The position numbers and the translations under genes were made by a program. Below the pieces are notes generated by a model that worked only from the letters and a program-made list of their open reading frames with translations, made no database searches and was not told the origin of the DNA. A stretch of 64,000 nt of DNA, from assembly GCF_013185195.1 (NCBI RefSeq), contig NZ_JAAZWC010000014.1, forward strand, positions 1 through 64,000, written 5' to 3'. Shown here piece after piece: positions 16,522 to 26,171 of the stretch (positions are counted from its first letter, which is position 1; each line of letters starts with the position of its first letter). The DNA comes from Saccharibacillus qingshengii (GTDB lineage: Bacteria > Bacillota > Bacilli > Paenibacillales > Paenibacillaceae).

Positions 16522-17343
16522 TCAATACTGCCAGGTATAGACGGCTTTGCCGTCCTGGTCGAGGCCTTCGATGTATTGAAGCTCCCGGTCGCTTTCGCCA
16601 TTTGCGCCGCGTTCGTCATTAATCAGATAAGTGAGCTGGTCATCTTCGATCGGGATGACTTCGCTGACGTTATCGAAATGCATGACGATCTGTTTGATCC
16701 GCTCGTCGTTGACCGTGCCGCCCAGCCAATAGACGCTGCTGCCTTTTTGGTCGTCTACGCTCATCGCACCGGTACCCGGAACGAACGGAAGCATCCTGCC
16801 TTCGTCGGTCAGTTCCCACGAGAAGTTAAGCGATTGATAGACGTAGCGATCCGCTTCGCGTTTGGTCAACATAATACCCATAAAGTTTTCTTCTTTGTAG
16901 CGGTAGCCAAAAGAAGCCAGGGTATATTCGCCCTGATCGATGCTGGAGTCGATTCGGATCCCGCTCACTTGATGCTTATATTCGTAAGCAGCCGCGCGTT
17001 CGACCAGCGAAGCGAGCGACTTTCCCGAAATTTTGTGTTTGAGGCCGGACCAATTGGAGCTGTACGAGGACTTGGGGGAGATATCGATCTCATTCGGATC
17101 GCCTATCGACTCCGCTTCCGGCACATCTTCCCAGGCTGATTTAGGCGTGGTCTCTTCGCCTTTTTTCCATGTATATCCTTTGAACGCCGAAGCATAGCCG
17201 ACATACGGCTTCTGTTGATCGGGGTAACGTTTGACTTGAATGACGCGCTCTTCGATCACTTTATTGGCCCATTGCGTTGGCGAGCAGGCGGTAAGCGCCA
17301 GCATGCAGGCCGCTGCGGGGATCCATAATTTTTTTGGGTGCAA
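16522..17343 (-). CDS. Predicted lipoprotein of unknown function
   Basis: A 273-residue secreted lipoprotein. It begins MHPKKLWIPAAACMLAL and has a lipobox LTAC with the lipid-bearing Cys at residue 20. The mature part is polar with mixed strands and helices; I recognise no domain. The TTG start at 17343 is supported by AAGGAGG eight bases upstream; the longer open frame upstream lacks a site and would bury the signal peptide. A perfect 17-bp inverted repeat lies about 90 bases upstream. Extracellular, membrane-tethered location is the only firm inference. Confidence 0.75.
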   Translation of the reverse strand: MHPKKLWIPAAACMLALTACSPTQWANKVIEERVIQVKRYPDQQKPYVGYASAFKGYTWKKGEETTPKSAWEDVPEAESIGDPNEIDISPKSSYSSNWSGLKHKISGKSLASLVERAAAYEYKHQVSGIRIDSSIDQGEYTLASFGYRYKEENFMGIMLTKREADRYVYQSLNFSWELTDEGRMLPFVPGTGAMSVDDQKGSSVYWLGGTVNDERIKQIVMHFDNVSEVIPIEDDQLTYLINDERGANGESDRELQYIEGLDQDGKAVYTWQY

Positions 17344-17430
17344 AGTCTTCGCCTCCTTGGCTGCGGATCTGGGTGAACTGCGGATCTCTATGAATAGACG
17401 CCTGCCGCGGAGAAAAAGTTCGGACAAAAC

Positions 17431-17478
17431 AAATTAGCCTTCACAAGTCCGGGGGAAGGATCTTGTGAAGGCTAATTT
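17431..17478. repeat. Perfect 17-bp inverted repeat in a divergent promoter region
   Basis: AAATTAGCCTTCACAAG (17431-17447) and its exact reverse complement (17462-17478) surround a 14-base loop. The flanking genes both start away from it, so it is not an end-of-gene terminator. Read on the minus strand the stem is followed by a T-rich stretch, so it could act as a leader attenuator for the lipoprotein gene; as DNA it could be an operator. Confidence 0.85.
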
Positions 17479-17684
17479 CGGGAGTGGTCCATGATATGGC
17501 AGCAGGAACAGCTTATGAAGGGGACATCATGTACTGCCTATTTGCCAATGCTTTTTAATACCCCGGAGCCCTCCGGATTGAAACATTCCCCTCGAGGATT
17601 CGGGAAAATATTTCGCGAAGAAATTATGCTACAATAAAGGCCGGAAAGATATTACGAGTCGACAAGGGAAAGGAGCCGTCCGTC

Positions 17685-19799
17685 ATGAACATGACCGAAC
17701 GGCCGAGCGGCGTATTTCCGGCAGTCTGTCCGCTCGACTGCCCGGATACGTGCGGCCTGCTGCTGCATAAGGAAAACGGAAAAATCGTCAAAGTTACCGG
17801 TAACCCCGATCATCCCGAGACCAAGGGAGCGATCTGCAATAAAGTCAGAAATATGGCGGAGCGGGTGAACCATCCGCAGCGCTTGCTATATCCGCTGAGA
17901 CGCTCCGGCCCGAAAGGTTCCGGGGAATTCGTCCGCATCTCCTGGCCGGAAGCGATTGCGGAAATCGCGGACCGCTTGAATCGTCTGTCGGCGGAACATG
18001 GGAGCGAGAGCATTCTGCCCTACAGCTTCTACGGCAATATGGGCGTGCTCAACGCCGAAGGCATGGACCGCCGTTTCTTCGGCCGTCTGGGGGCTTCCAA
18101 ACTCGACTATACGATCTGCAACTCGGCCGGCAACGCCGGCTGGCGCTACACGATGGGCTTCGGCGGAGGCTCGAGCCCGCAGGACACGCTGAACGCCAAG
18201 CTGTTCATCGTCTGGGGCGGCAATATCGTCAGTACGAGCATGCACCAGGCCGTGCTGATGGAGCAGGCCCGCAAGAACGGCGCGACCGTCGTCGTGATCG
18301 ACGTGCACAAGAATCTGACCGGACGGCGCGCGGATTGGTTTATTCCGCTGCATCCGGGCACGGATACGGCGCTTGCGCTAGGCTTGATGCACGTATTGTT
18401 CGAACGCGGGCTGACGGATGAGGCTTTCCTGCGGGAGCATACGCTTGGACACGAGGAGCTGCGCGAGCATGTGCAGGCGTATACGCCGGAGCGGGTCTCG
18501 CGTATCACCGGTGTGCCGGCGGAAGATATCGTCCGGCTCGCCCTGATGTACGGCGAGACTTCTCCGAGCCATATTCATATCGGCAACGGGCTTCAGCATC
18601 ACGACAACGGCGGCATGGCCGTGCGGACCGTGTCCTGTCTGCCGGCGCTGACCGGCCAATGGAAGCGGGGCGGCGGGGCGTTCAAATCCAACGGCGCGTA
18701 TGCGTCGCTCAACGACGGGGCGCTGCAGCGTCCCGAACTGCGTCCCAACCCGGGCGTACGCACGATCAATATGAACAAACTGGCCGACGCGCTGCTGACC
18801 CTGCAGCCCAAGGTGCACGGGCTGTTCGTATTTGGCAGCAATCCGGCCGTCGTGGCGCCGGAATCGGAGCGCGTACGGGAAGGACTAGAGCGGGAAGATT
18901 TGTTCACGGTCGTGCACGAGCTGTTCCTGACCGATACGGCCAAGTACGCCGATATCGTGCTGCCGGCCACATCCAGCTTCGAAAATACCGATCTGTATAC
19001 GTCGTACTGGCATCATTATGTCCAGCTTCAGCAGCCGGTCATCGAACCGGCCGGCGAGAGCAAAAGCAATTTCGAACTGTTCAAGCTGCTTGCCCAAGCG
19101 ATGGGCTTCGAAGAAGAGGCTTTCCAAGAAAGCGAGGAGACGGTGATCGCCGCCGCGCTCGACAACCCGGACAATCCGTATCTGAACGGGGTGACGCTGG
19201 AACGTCTCAAGGAAGAGCGGTTCGTCGCACTCGATCTGGCGCCCAAAGCCGATTACCTGAACCGCCTGACGACACCTTCAGGCCGAATCGAACTGTATTC
19301 CCGGCAGCTCGAAGCGCTGGGTCTGCCGCCGCTGCCGACCTATCTGCCGCTTGAGGAAGGCTTCGATGGCGAGAACCGGGCAGAGCGGCAGGGCCGTTAT
19401 CCGCTGATGTTTATCAGTCCACCCAACCATAACTTCCTCAACTCGACGTTCGCGAACGTCGGCAAGCATCAGTCGATGGAAAAAGAACCGCTGCTCCAGA
19501 TCCATCCTCTGGATGCGGAATCCCGAGGCCTCGAAGACGGACAGTTCGTCGAAGCCTACAACGACCGCGGCTCCTACCGACTCAAGGCTTCCGTCACCAA
19601 CCTCATGCTGCCCGGTACGGTGGTCAGCCAGGGATTATGGTGGTCCGGCGGATCGGAAGACGGCCCCCGGGCTTCGAAGCGTCTCGCCAATGCGCTGACG
19701 TCTTCCCGGATCGCCGACCTTGGCGGCGGGGCGACATTCTTCTCGACGACCGTCGAGATCCGCCCGGCGGAAGCGGATTCTGCCGACCCGGCATCCTGA
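17685..19799 (+). CDS. Molybdopterin-dependent oxidoreductase (formate-dehydrogenase/DMSO-reductase superfamily, YoaE-like)
   Basis: A 704-residue catalytic subunit. A [4Fe-4S] motif opens the protein (C15-x3-C19-x3-C23-x27-C51), followed by the bis-MGD-binding domains (ICNSAGNAGWRYTMG, LFIVWGGNIVSTSMH, VIDVHKNLTGRRADWFIPL) and a C-terminal molydopterin-dinucleotide-binding barrel (about 570-695). There is no Tat signal, so it should work in the cytoplasm. No electron-transfer subunit is adjacent, as for YoaE of B. subtilis, so donor, acceptor and substrate are unknown. AAAGGAG is nine bases before the ATG. A TorD-like chaperone gene lies about 7 kb downstream. Confidence 0.87.
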   Translation: MNMTERPSGVFPAVCPLDCPDTCGLLLHKENGKIVKVTGNPDHPETKGAICNKVRNMAERVNHPQRLLYPLRRSGPKGSGEFVRISWPEAIAEIADRLNRLSAEHGSESILPYSFYGNMGVLNAEGMDRRFFGRLGASKLDYTICNSAGNAGWRYTMGFGGGSSPQDTLNAKLFIVWGGNIVSTSMHQAVLMEQARKNGATVVVIDVHKNLTGRRADWFIPLHPGTDTALALGLMHVLFERGLTDEAFLREHTLGHEELREHVQAYTPERVSRITGVPAEDIVRLALMYGETSPSHIHIGNGLQHHDNGGMAVRTVSCLPALTGQWKRGGGAFKSNGAYASLNDGALQRPELRPNPGVRTINMNKLADALLTLQPKVHGLFVFGSNPAVVAPESERVREGLEREDLFTVVHELFLTDTAKYADIVLPATSSFENTDLYTSYWHHYVQLQQPVIEPAGESKSNFELFKLLAQAMGFEEEAFQESEETVIAAALDNPDNPYLNGVTLERLKEERFVALDLAPKADYLNRLTTPSGRIELYSRQLEALGLPPLPTYLPLEEGFDGENRAERQGRYPLMFISPPNHNFLNSTFANVGKHQSMEKEPLLQIHPLDAESRGLEDGQFVEAYNDRGSYRLKASVTNLMLPGTVVSQGLWWSGGSEDGPRASKRLANALTSSRIADLGGGATFFSTTVEIRPAEADSADPAS

Positions 19800-19896
19800 C
19801 CGGAACCGGATCCGGTTCCGTACGCTGTCAGACAATCGGATCATCATGCCGGGGCATCCGGCATGAACGAAGGACGAAAGAAGGGCAAGAACGCTC

Positions 19897-21111
19897 ATGA
19901 ACTGGCTTCAACGATATCCCAAAGAAATTCAGGCGCTGCTGCTGGCGAGTCTCATCAACTCGACCGGCAGCGCGCTGATGTGGCCGCTGACGACGATGTA
20001 CGTCTTCGGCGAACTTGGCCGCAGCATGCAGGATGCCGGCCTGGTCATCCTGCTGCAGTCGCTCGGCGGCATCGGCGGACAGCTGGTCGGCGGAGCGATG
20101 TATCACCGGATCGGCGTCAAGAAGCTGCTGGTCGGCTCGCTGCTGATCAACGCACTGTCGCTGTTCGCGCTGCCGATCGTCAGCTCGCACTGGCAGGTAT
20201 ACATGCTGACGATGCTGATCGTCGGTTTCAGCAATGCCATGACACTGCCGGCGATCCAGGCATTTGTCGGTTTCCGCTTCGCTTCCCGGCGCGGCGAGAT
20301 CTTCAATACGATCTACGTCGGCAACAATATCGGCGTGGCGCTCGGGACGGCGATCAGCGGACCGCTGGCGGACCTGTCGTTTCCGCTGACATTCGTGCTG
20401 AACGGCGTGACCTGCCTGCTGTTCGCCGGATACTTTTTCGTCTATCTGAATCGGGTAGACCGCTCCGGCGGTCTGCATATCGAAGCGAAGACGTCGAAGA
20501 GGGAGCAAAAGGCACTGCCGCTGCTCCTGAACACGCGTGTGTATCTGTATATGGGGATCGGCGCTTTGTTTCTGTGGTTGGGCAACTGTATCTGGAACGG
20601 CGGCGTGTCGCCGTCCATCTTGTCCGAAGGCCAGCCCGCTTCGCATTACAGCATCTTATGGACGATGAACGGTGTCCTGATCTTCGCGCTCCAACCGCTT
20701 ATTTCGTGGATGAAGCGGACGTTCGCTCGCAAGCCGGAGACGCAGATGACGGCGGGCAGTCTGTTCTACCTGGCGGGCTATACGGTAATCCTGCTGTTTC
20801 CGCAGTACGGGGCGATGGTTGCGGCGATGTTTCTGGCGACGATCGGGGAGATTTTGTTCCAACCGGCAATGCCGGCTTTTATCTCCGAACGCACCAGCGC
20901 CAACGCACCGTTCTATCTCGGCATATCGGGCGGGATCGGACAGGCGGGCAGGGTGATCGGACCTTACATCATGGGGATTCTGTACGACCGCGGCGGCCTC
21001 GAACCGGTCGCTTGGCTGGCCGTGGCGGCCGCCGTCCTGTCGTTCGGATTCTTCGTATTGAATCATAGGCTCCAGGTCTCCGGCAGGGCGATCGCTATAG
21101 AAAGACAATAG
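19897..21111 (+). CDS. Major facilitator superfamily exporter
   Basis: A 404-residue protein with 12 predicted helices. The first half holds SLINSTGSALMWPLTTMYVF and a loop-2-3-like motif GGAMYHRIGVKKLL; the second half has FQPAMPAFISERT. It resembles the drug:proton antiporter group (DHA1), but no substrate can be named. AAAGAAGGG precedes the ATG. It begins about 100 bases after the molybdoenzyme gene and ends 17 bases before a GNAT gene, so it is probably co-transcribed with the latter. Confidence 0.83.
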   Translation: MNWLQRYPKEIQALLLASLINSTGSALMWPLTTMYVFGELGRSMQDAGLVILLQSLGGIGGQLVGGAMYHRIGVKKLLVGSLLINALSLFALPIVSSHWQVYMLTMLIVGFSNAMTLPAIQAFVGFRFASRRGEIFNTIYVGNNIGVALGTAISGPLADLSFPLTFVLNGVTCLLFAGYFFVYLNRVDRSGGLHIEAKTSKREQKALPLLLNTRVYLYMGIGALFLWLGNCIWNGGVSPSILSEGQPASHYSILWTMNGVLIFALQPLISWMKRTFARKPETQMTAGSLFYLAGYTVILLFPQYGAMVAAMFLATIGEILFQPAMPAFISERTSANAPFYLGISGGIGQAGRVIGPYIMGILYDRGGLEPVAWLAVAAAVLSFGFFVLNHRLQVSGRAIAIERQ

Positions 21112-21128
21112 GCCGAGGAGGAGCGGGG

Positions 21129-21629
21129 ATGAAGCGGGTGATTGAAAATGAAGTGACGATTCGGGAATCTCAGATCAAGGATGCCAAGCCGCTCATGAAA
21201 ATCGACAAGCTGGTCTGGAACTCGCGCAATTCGCCGCAAATTCCGGTCTGGAAGTCGCGTACGCATTACCTGCGCAGCTGTCCGCCGGAGAACCAGCTTG
21301 TCGCCGAATGCGACGGCTTTGTGATCGGCTGTATCGGCTGGCGGCCGCCTACGATGATGTTCACCAACTCGCATGTCGCGGAAATTTATATTGCGGTGCA
21401 TCCGGCTTATCAAGGGCTGGGCGTCGGCCGCAAATTGATCGAATCCGTCAAACTGCACACGCTCCGCCGGGGCGTCAAAAAACTGCGTCTGCGCGTGCTG
21501 TCGACCAATGAAGATGCGATTCGCTTCTACAAACGCTGCGGCTTTCGGGAAGAAGGAAGGCTTGCGCGGGAATATGTGATCGAAGGACAATATGTGGACG
21601 ATGTATTGATGAGCTGCTGGCTGCTGTAG
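21129..21629 (+). CDS. GNAT family N-acetyltransferase
   Basis: A 166-residue acetyltransferase. The acetyl-CoA loop is in VHPAYQGLGVGRKLIESV (R/Q-x-x-G-x-G pattern) and the C-terminal NEDAIRFYKRCGFREEGR is the usual GNAT motif B. GAGGAG precedes the ATG. It probably shares a transcript with the MFS gene 17 bases upstream. The acetyl acceptor is unknown. Confidence 0.88.
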   Translation: MKRVIENEVTIRESQIKDAKPLMKIDKLVWNSRNSPQIPVWKSRTHYLRSCPPENQLVAECDGFVIGCIGWRPPTMMFTNSHVAEIYIAVHPAYQGLGVGRKLIESVKLHTLRRGVKKLRLRVLSTNEDAIRFYKRCGFREEGRLAREYVIEGQYVDDVLMSCWLL

Positions 21630-21642
21630 CTGCCAAGGCGGG

Positions 21643-22200
21643 TTACAAAAGAGGCCGTTTCGCGCTCCATTCTTCGGCCAGCATGCCGTAAACGGCATGA
21701 TCCATATAACCGCCTTCCAGTTTCTCCGCTTGTCTCAGTATACCTTCGAGCAGAAATCCGAGCCGCTCCGGAACGGCCCGGCTGCGCCGGTTCAAGGTGG
21801 CGCAGCGAATCTCGATCCGGTTGAGGTCCAGCTCGATGAACGCATAATCGATCAAAGAGCGCGCGGCGAGCGACATCAGGCCCCGGCCTTCGAACGAACC
21901 GCCGAGCCAATAGCCGATCTGCGCAGAGCGGCTGCGCCAGTTAATCTCATGAAAACCGATCACTCCCGCAAGGCGCCCATCTTCCCAGAGGCCGGCCGTG
22001 ACCGCATCGTTATCGGCGTAGAGCCTTGCGGCCGCCGCGATAAATTCCTCGGCATCGGCAAGGCTCTGCATCTGCCCCGTCCAGGGCATCCAGGGACGCA
22101 GGGTGTGGCGGGATTCTTCGACGAGTGCGAGCAGTTCGCGGGCATGCCCGCTGCGCAGCGGCTTGAGCATAAGGGATTCTTTTAACGGAAAAACGAACAT
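21643..22200 (-). CDS. GNAT family N-acetyltransferase, RimJ/RimL type
   Basis: A 185-residue acetyltransferase of the RimL/SpeG-like branch: [11 protein letters not shown] near the start, [19 protein letters not shown] as the CoA loop, and [22 protein letters not shown] as motif B. These modify protein N-termini, serine residues or small molecules. AAAGGAG lies upstream of the ATG. It converges on the unrelated plus-strand GNAT with only 13 bases between stops and no clear terminator. Confidence 0.85.
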   Translation of the reverse strand: MFVFPLKESLMLKPLRSGHARELLALVEESRHTLRPWMPWTGQMQSLADAEEFIAAAARLYADNDAVTAGLWEDGRLAGVIGFHEINWRSRSAQIGYWLGGSFEGRGLMSLAARSLIDYAFIELDLNRIEIRCATLNRRSRAVPERLGFLLEGILRQAEKLEGGYMDHAVYGMLAEEWSAKRPLL

Positions 22201-22419
22201 ACGGCCTTTCGCTCCTTTTGGGTGGGGATGATAACCTTCATGCTACCCGATCGTGCAGAGGCCGTCAAAAGAAACGAAAGATGCTGCCTGACCCCGCGGA
22301 CCCGGGTGTTTCGATTGAACGGTTTTGCCGGTTGCGTTATATTTAGAAGCAGCAAGCTGGATAAGGAACGAGACTTTTTTTGTGTCAAAGAATCTGGGAA
22401 TAACGAAAGGTTGATATCC

Positions 22420-24123
22420 GTGGAGAATGCCAAGACCCCACCGAACTTTATTAAAAGCATTATTGAAGAAGACCTCAAGAGCGGCAAAGTGAAAGAGGTC
22501 GTCACCCGCTTCCCTCCGGAACCGAACGGTTACATGCATATTGGACACGTACGCGCGATCTTTATCGACTTTGCGCTGGCGGACGAATTCGGCGGACGCA
22601 CCAACCTGCGTTTCGACGATACGAACCCGGTCAAGGAAGACGTCGAATACGTCAACTCGATCAAGGAAGACATTAAGTGGCTTGGCTTCGAGTGGGACAA
22701 CCAATATTACGCTTCGGATTATTTTGACGAAATGTACAACCGTGCGGTGCTGCTCATCAACAAAGGCCTCGCGTACGTCGACGACCAATCGGCCGACGAG
22801 ATTCGCGAGAACCGCGGCACGCTGACGGAACCCGGCCATAACAGCCCGTACCGCGACCGTTCCGTCGAAGAGAACCTCGATCTGTTCACGCGGATGAGAA
22901 ACGGCGAGTTCAAGAACGGCGAACGCGTCCTGCGCGCGAAGATCGACATGGCTTCGCCGAATATCAACCTGCGCGATCCGGTCATCTACCGGATTTCGCA
23001 TACGACGCACCACAACACGGGCGACAAATGGTGCATCTACCCGATGTACACGTTCGCGCATCCGCTCGAAGACGCCATCGAAGGCGTGACGCACTCCCTC
23101 TGCTCGCTGGAGTTCGAAGATCAGCGTCCGTTCTACGACTGGGTCGTCAGCCAATGCGAGATGGAGGCGCAGCCGCGCCAGTACGAATTCGGCCGCCTGA
23201 ACGTGTCCACGATGGTGACAAGCAAGCGCAAACTGCGCAAGCTGGTCGAAGAGAATCTGGTCGACGGTTGGGACGATCCCCGCATGCCGACGATTTCCGG
23301 ACTGCGCCGCCGCGGCTATACGCCGGACGCGATCAAGAATTTCATTTACGAGACGGGGATTTCGAGAAGCCAGGGCCTGGTCGATATCCAGACGCTGGAG
23401 CACTTCGTCCGCGAAGACCTGAAGATGAAAGCAATGAGAACGATGGCCGTGCTGCGTCCGCTCAAAGTCGTTATCACGAACTACCCGGAAGGCGAAAGCG
23501 AGCTGCTGCCGGCCGAAAACAATACGGAGAACGAAGAAATGGGCGTTCGCCAAATTCCGTTCTCGCGCGAGATTTATATCGAGCAGGACGATTTCATGGA
23601 AGAGCCGGTCAGCAAATATTTCCGTCTGTTCCCGGGCAACGAAGTGCGCCTGAAGCATGCGTATTTCATCAAGTGCCATGACTTCATCAAGGATGACAGC
23701 GGCGAAGTGGTCGAGATCCACTGCACGTACGATCCGGAGACGAAGAGCGGCAGCGACTTCAACGCCCGCAAAGTCAAAGGCACGATTCACTGGGTGGACG
23801 CTTCCGCCGCCGTGCCGGCCGAGTTCCGTTTGTACGAGCCGCTGCTCGGCGAAGACGAGGAATCGGAAGAACTGGCGACCGACGAGACGAACGACGTTTC
23901 CGCGGACGAAGTGGACGACTTCCTCAAGAAGGTCAACAAAGATTCGCTGGAAATCGTGCAGGGCTTTGTGGAACCGCAGATGAAAGACGCCGCGGCGCAG
24001 GACAAGTTCCAATTTTTCCGTCACGGCTACTTCAATGTCGATCCGCAGCTGTCGGAGCCGGGCAAGCCGGTCTTCGGCCGAATCGTGTCGATGAAGAGCT
24101 CGTTCAAAATGCCGAAAAAATAA
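22420..24123 (+). CDS. glnS: Glutaminyl-tRNA synthetase
   Basis: A 567-residue class I synthetase that charges tRNA-Gln directly. Signatures are [13 protein letters not shown] (HIGH at 40-43), LRFDDTNP, the KMSKS-like VTSKRK (266-271), and the two C-terminal anticodon-binding beta-barrels. The C-terminus carries an acidic loop ([13 protein letters not shown], about 477-489) in the barrel region. The GTG at 22420 has CGAAAGG nine bases upstream; upstream codons in frame look non-coding. Most Bacilli make Gln-tRNA only by GatCAB amidation, but Paenibacillus and relatives carry GlnRS. Confidence 0.95.
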   Translation: MENAKTPPNFIKSIIEEDLKSGKVKEVVTRFPPEPNGYMHIGHVRAIFIDFALADEFGGRTNLRFDDTNPVKEDVEYVNSIKEDIKWLGFEWDNQYYASDYFDEMYNRAVLLINKGLAYVDDQSADEIRENRGTLTEPGHNSPYRDRSVEENLDLFTRMRNGEFKNGERVLRAKIDMASPNINLRDPVIYRISHTTHHNTGDKWCIYPMYTFAHPLEDAIEGVTHSLCSLEFEDQRPFYDWVVSQCEMEAQPRQYEFGRLNVSTMVTSKRKLRKLVEENLVDGWDDPRMPTISGLRRRGYTPDAIKNFIYETGISRSQGLVDIQTLEHFVREDLKMKAMRTMAVLRPLKVVITNYPEGESELLPAENNTENEEMGVRQIPFSREIYIEQDDFMEEPVSKYFRLFPGNEVRLKHAYFIKCHDFIKDDSGEVVEIHCTYDPETKSGSDFNARKVKGTIHWVDASAAVPAEFRLYEPLLGEDEESEELATDETNDVSADEVDDFLKKVNKDSLEIVQGFVEPQMKDAAAQDKFQFFRHGYFNVDPQLSEPGKPVFGRIVSMKSSFKMPKK

Positions 24124-24153
24124 AAAAAGAAATTTTAGCCGCAATAGAGCTGC

Positions 24154-24186
24154 CAAAAAAACCGCTTCGGTCGAAGCGGTTTTTTG
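24154..24186 (+). terminator. Terminator after glnS
   Basis: AAAAAACCGCTTC pairs with GAAGCGGTTTTTT around a four-base loop. Confidence 0.9.
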
Positions 24187-24458
24187 CTGGCTTTAAACCT
24201 CATGACAGAAGGGTTCAGACGAGTGACAGACAGAGATTTACCGCAGTGAAAACAGTGTGCGAGACAGAAAGCAGGGGAGGTTTTTTTACGTGTTTAAAAC
24301 CAAAAATACAGGTTAAAAATACATCGTGGACGACGGCGGACCTAACACAGCGTATCCAACATCCGGTCAGTCAAAATAGTTAGGGTTCCGGCCTTCCGTC
24401 CGAATCAGCAGCCGTTTTGCGCTGTTTGTAAATGGATTTAAATTACTTTTGAAGAAAT

Positions 24459-24483
24459 GTTTAACTTCGTTTGCAGCGGGTAA
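24459..24483 (+). promoter_or_regulatory. Sigma-B-type general stress promoter
   Basis: GTTTAA (24459-24464), 13 bases, GGGTAA (24478-24483) matches the sigma-B consensus GTTTAA-N12-15-GGGTAT at 11 of 12. It lies 53 bases before a GsiB-like stress gene, the archetypal sigma-B target. The rest of 24187-24536 shows nothing else I can support. Confidence 0.8.
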
Positions 24484-24536
24484 AATAAGGCTGTAGCTCA
24501 TCAGATTTCTCAAAAAATATCAAGGAGTGATTAATC

Positions 24537-24821
24537 ATGGCAAGCAATGACAACCAGAACAACAACGGCAAGATGTCCCGCGAAGAAGCAGGACGACTGG
24601 GCGGCGAAGCTACATCGAACAATCACGACAAAGAATTTTACCAGGAAATCGGGCAAAAAGGCGGCGAGGCCACTTCCGCTTCCCATGACAAAGAGTTCTA
24701 TCAGGAGATCGGCAGCGAAGGCGGCAAAGCGCGCGGCGGTTCGGATTCCGACGACAACGACGGCAAGATGAGCCGTGAGGAAGCCGGACGCAAAGGCGGA
24801 CAAGCTCGCAAGAACGACTGA
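24537..24821 (+). CDS. GsiB/KGG-repeat hydrophilic stress protein
   Basis: A 94-residue, very hydrophilic protein without Cys or Trp, built from repeats: two copies of GKMSREEAGR-x-GG-(E/Q)A at the ends and two copies of HDKEFYQEIG-x-x-GG in the middle. This is the KGG/GsiB (LEA-like) pattern of glucose-starvation, heat and desiccation proteins in Bacilli. CAAGGAG is nine bases before the ATG and a sigma-B-type promoter lies upstream. It is expected to be disordered and cytoplasmic and to protect proteins during drying or osmotic stress. Confidence 0.92.
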   Translation: MASNDNQNNNGKMSREEAGRLGGEATSNNHDKEFYQEIGQKGGEATSASHDKEFYQEIGSEGGKARGGSDSDDNDGKMSREEAGRKGGQARKND

Positions 24822-24853
24822 CGGATTGTACCCGAAATCAAATAGCACCTGCA

Positions 24854-24900
24854 AAAAGACCCCCGATTCTCCGCCGCTGACGGAGAACCGGGGGTCTTTG
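24854..24900. terminator. Bidirectional terminator between GsiB-like and MFS genes
   Basis: AAAGACCCCCG...TCTCCG pairs with CGGAGA...CGGGGGTCTTT, an 18-bp stem with one mismatch area, between convergent genes. Confidence 0.9.
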
Positions 24901-24929
24901 ACGAATTCACCTAACCCAACATTCCTGCG

Positions 24930-26171
24930 CTACTGTTTGCCCGGGGCCGCGACCGGAACCTGCCGGCCGCTGCGGTAGAGCGTATAGCCCATTGCCGCGA
25001 AGCCGGCGGCTCCGATTACCGAGAGTACGGTGCCGCTCTGATACATCATCGGCGCGCCGAAATTGTCGAACATCCAGCCGCCGATAATGCCGGCTGCAAC
25101 GCCGGAGATCCCGCTCCAGGACAGCGTGAACAGCGCCTGTCCGGTGCCGCGGTACGAATCGGGTACGAACATGCTGGTCATATGCGTGCCGACATAGAAA
25201 TAACCGGCATACGTTACGCTGTGCAGCATTTGAATATAGATGATCGACATCGGATCGCTTACGACCGACATGAGATACCAACGCAGCGCAAACAGCACGC
25301 TCACGGCTGTCAGGCAGATCATCATAAAGCCAAGCCGGCGGCGGAAGAACCGGTCGAAGATCAGGAAGAATACGGCTTCCAGCGCGGAGGCCGAGAATAC
25401 CGCCCAGCCTACCATTTCGCGCGAACCGCCCAGGTCGGTGATATACAAGGTCATAAACGTGCCGTTCATGGCGTTCGGAATCGAGACGAGAACGCCAAGC
25501 AGCAGGAACGCGGCAAAGGTCGGATTGGTGAGCACTTTGCGGAATCCGCCCGGCGCCACGGTCGACGTGGCGGCCGGACGGCGTAGGGAAGGCAGGATAA
25601 CCGCGCAGAGCAGCGTCATCGAGAGCAGTCCCGTGAACAACCAGGGCATGCCCGGAGACGTTCCGGTTCGGTCAATAACGAAGCCCGCAGCCGCCGCAGT
25701 CAGCGCCCAGCCGAGCGAACCCCACAGACGAAAACCGCCGAATTTGCGGCCGCTCCCGTCGATATAGCCGAGAATCATCGTATTGCTCTGCGCGAACATC
25801 GGACTCTGGAAAAAGAAGAAGGCAATCATGGCCAGATAAATCATCGCATACGAATGCACATGGAAAACGAACTGCGCCAGCACCAGGGTGCCGGCCAGCA
25901 TCAGAATCAGCATGCGCCTCGTGTTCTCCATCCGATCGCCCAGGTAACCCCAGAACGGATTGGCGATCAGCGAAACGAACGGCCCGATGGCCATCAGCGT
26001 TCCGATCTCGAGCTTGCTCATGCCCGCGTCTTGAAGATAGAGCGGAAAAAAGCTGGCAAAGACCGCGATTGCACCGTAAAGGAAAAAGTTGAAGGCTTTG
26101 AGCGGAAGGAAAGCGGCGTGATTCGTATGGGAGGAGGTCGGTTGAGGATTGTTCTTTTGTCGTTCTAACAC
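24930..26171 (-). CDS. MFS transporter, MFS_1-like / phenylpropionate-permease-like family
   Basis: A 413-residue, 12-helix transporter. The N-terminal FNFFLYGAIAVFASFFPLYLQ, the loop NPFWGYLGDRMENTRRML and the second-half GTGQALFTLSWSGISG are those of the sugar/phenylpropionate-type MFS_1-like group. The GTG at 26171 has AAGGGG ten bases upstream; the GTG three codons earlier overlaps that site. The divergent region upstream contains a dyad GTAAG-GG-CTTAC (26211-26222). Substrate unknown. Confidence 0.82.
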   Translation of the reverse strand: MLERQKNNPQPTSSHTNHAAFLPLKAFNFFLYGAIAVFASFFPLYLQDAGMSKLEIGTLMAIGPFVSLIANPFWGYLGDRMENTRRMLILMLAGTLVLAQFVFHVHSYAMIYLAMIAFFFFQSPMFAQSNTMILGYIDGSGRKFGGFRLWGSLGWALTAAAAGFVIDRTGTSPGMPWLFTGLLSMTLLCAVILPSLRRPAATSTVAPGGFRKVLTNPTFAAFLLLGVLVSIPNAMNGTFMTLYITDLGGSREMVGWAVFSASALEAVFFLIFDRFFRRRLGFMMICLTAVSVLFALRWYLMSVVSDPMSIIYIQMLHSVTYAGYFYVGTHMTSMFVPDSYRGTGQALFTLSWSGISGVAAGIIGGWMFDNFGAPMMYQSGTVLSVIGAAGFAAMGYTLYRSGRQVPVAAPGKQ

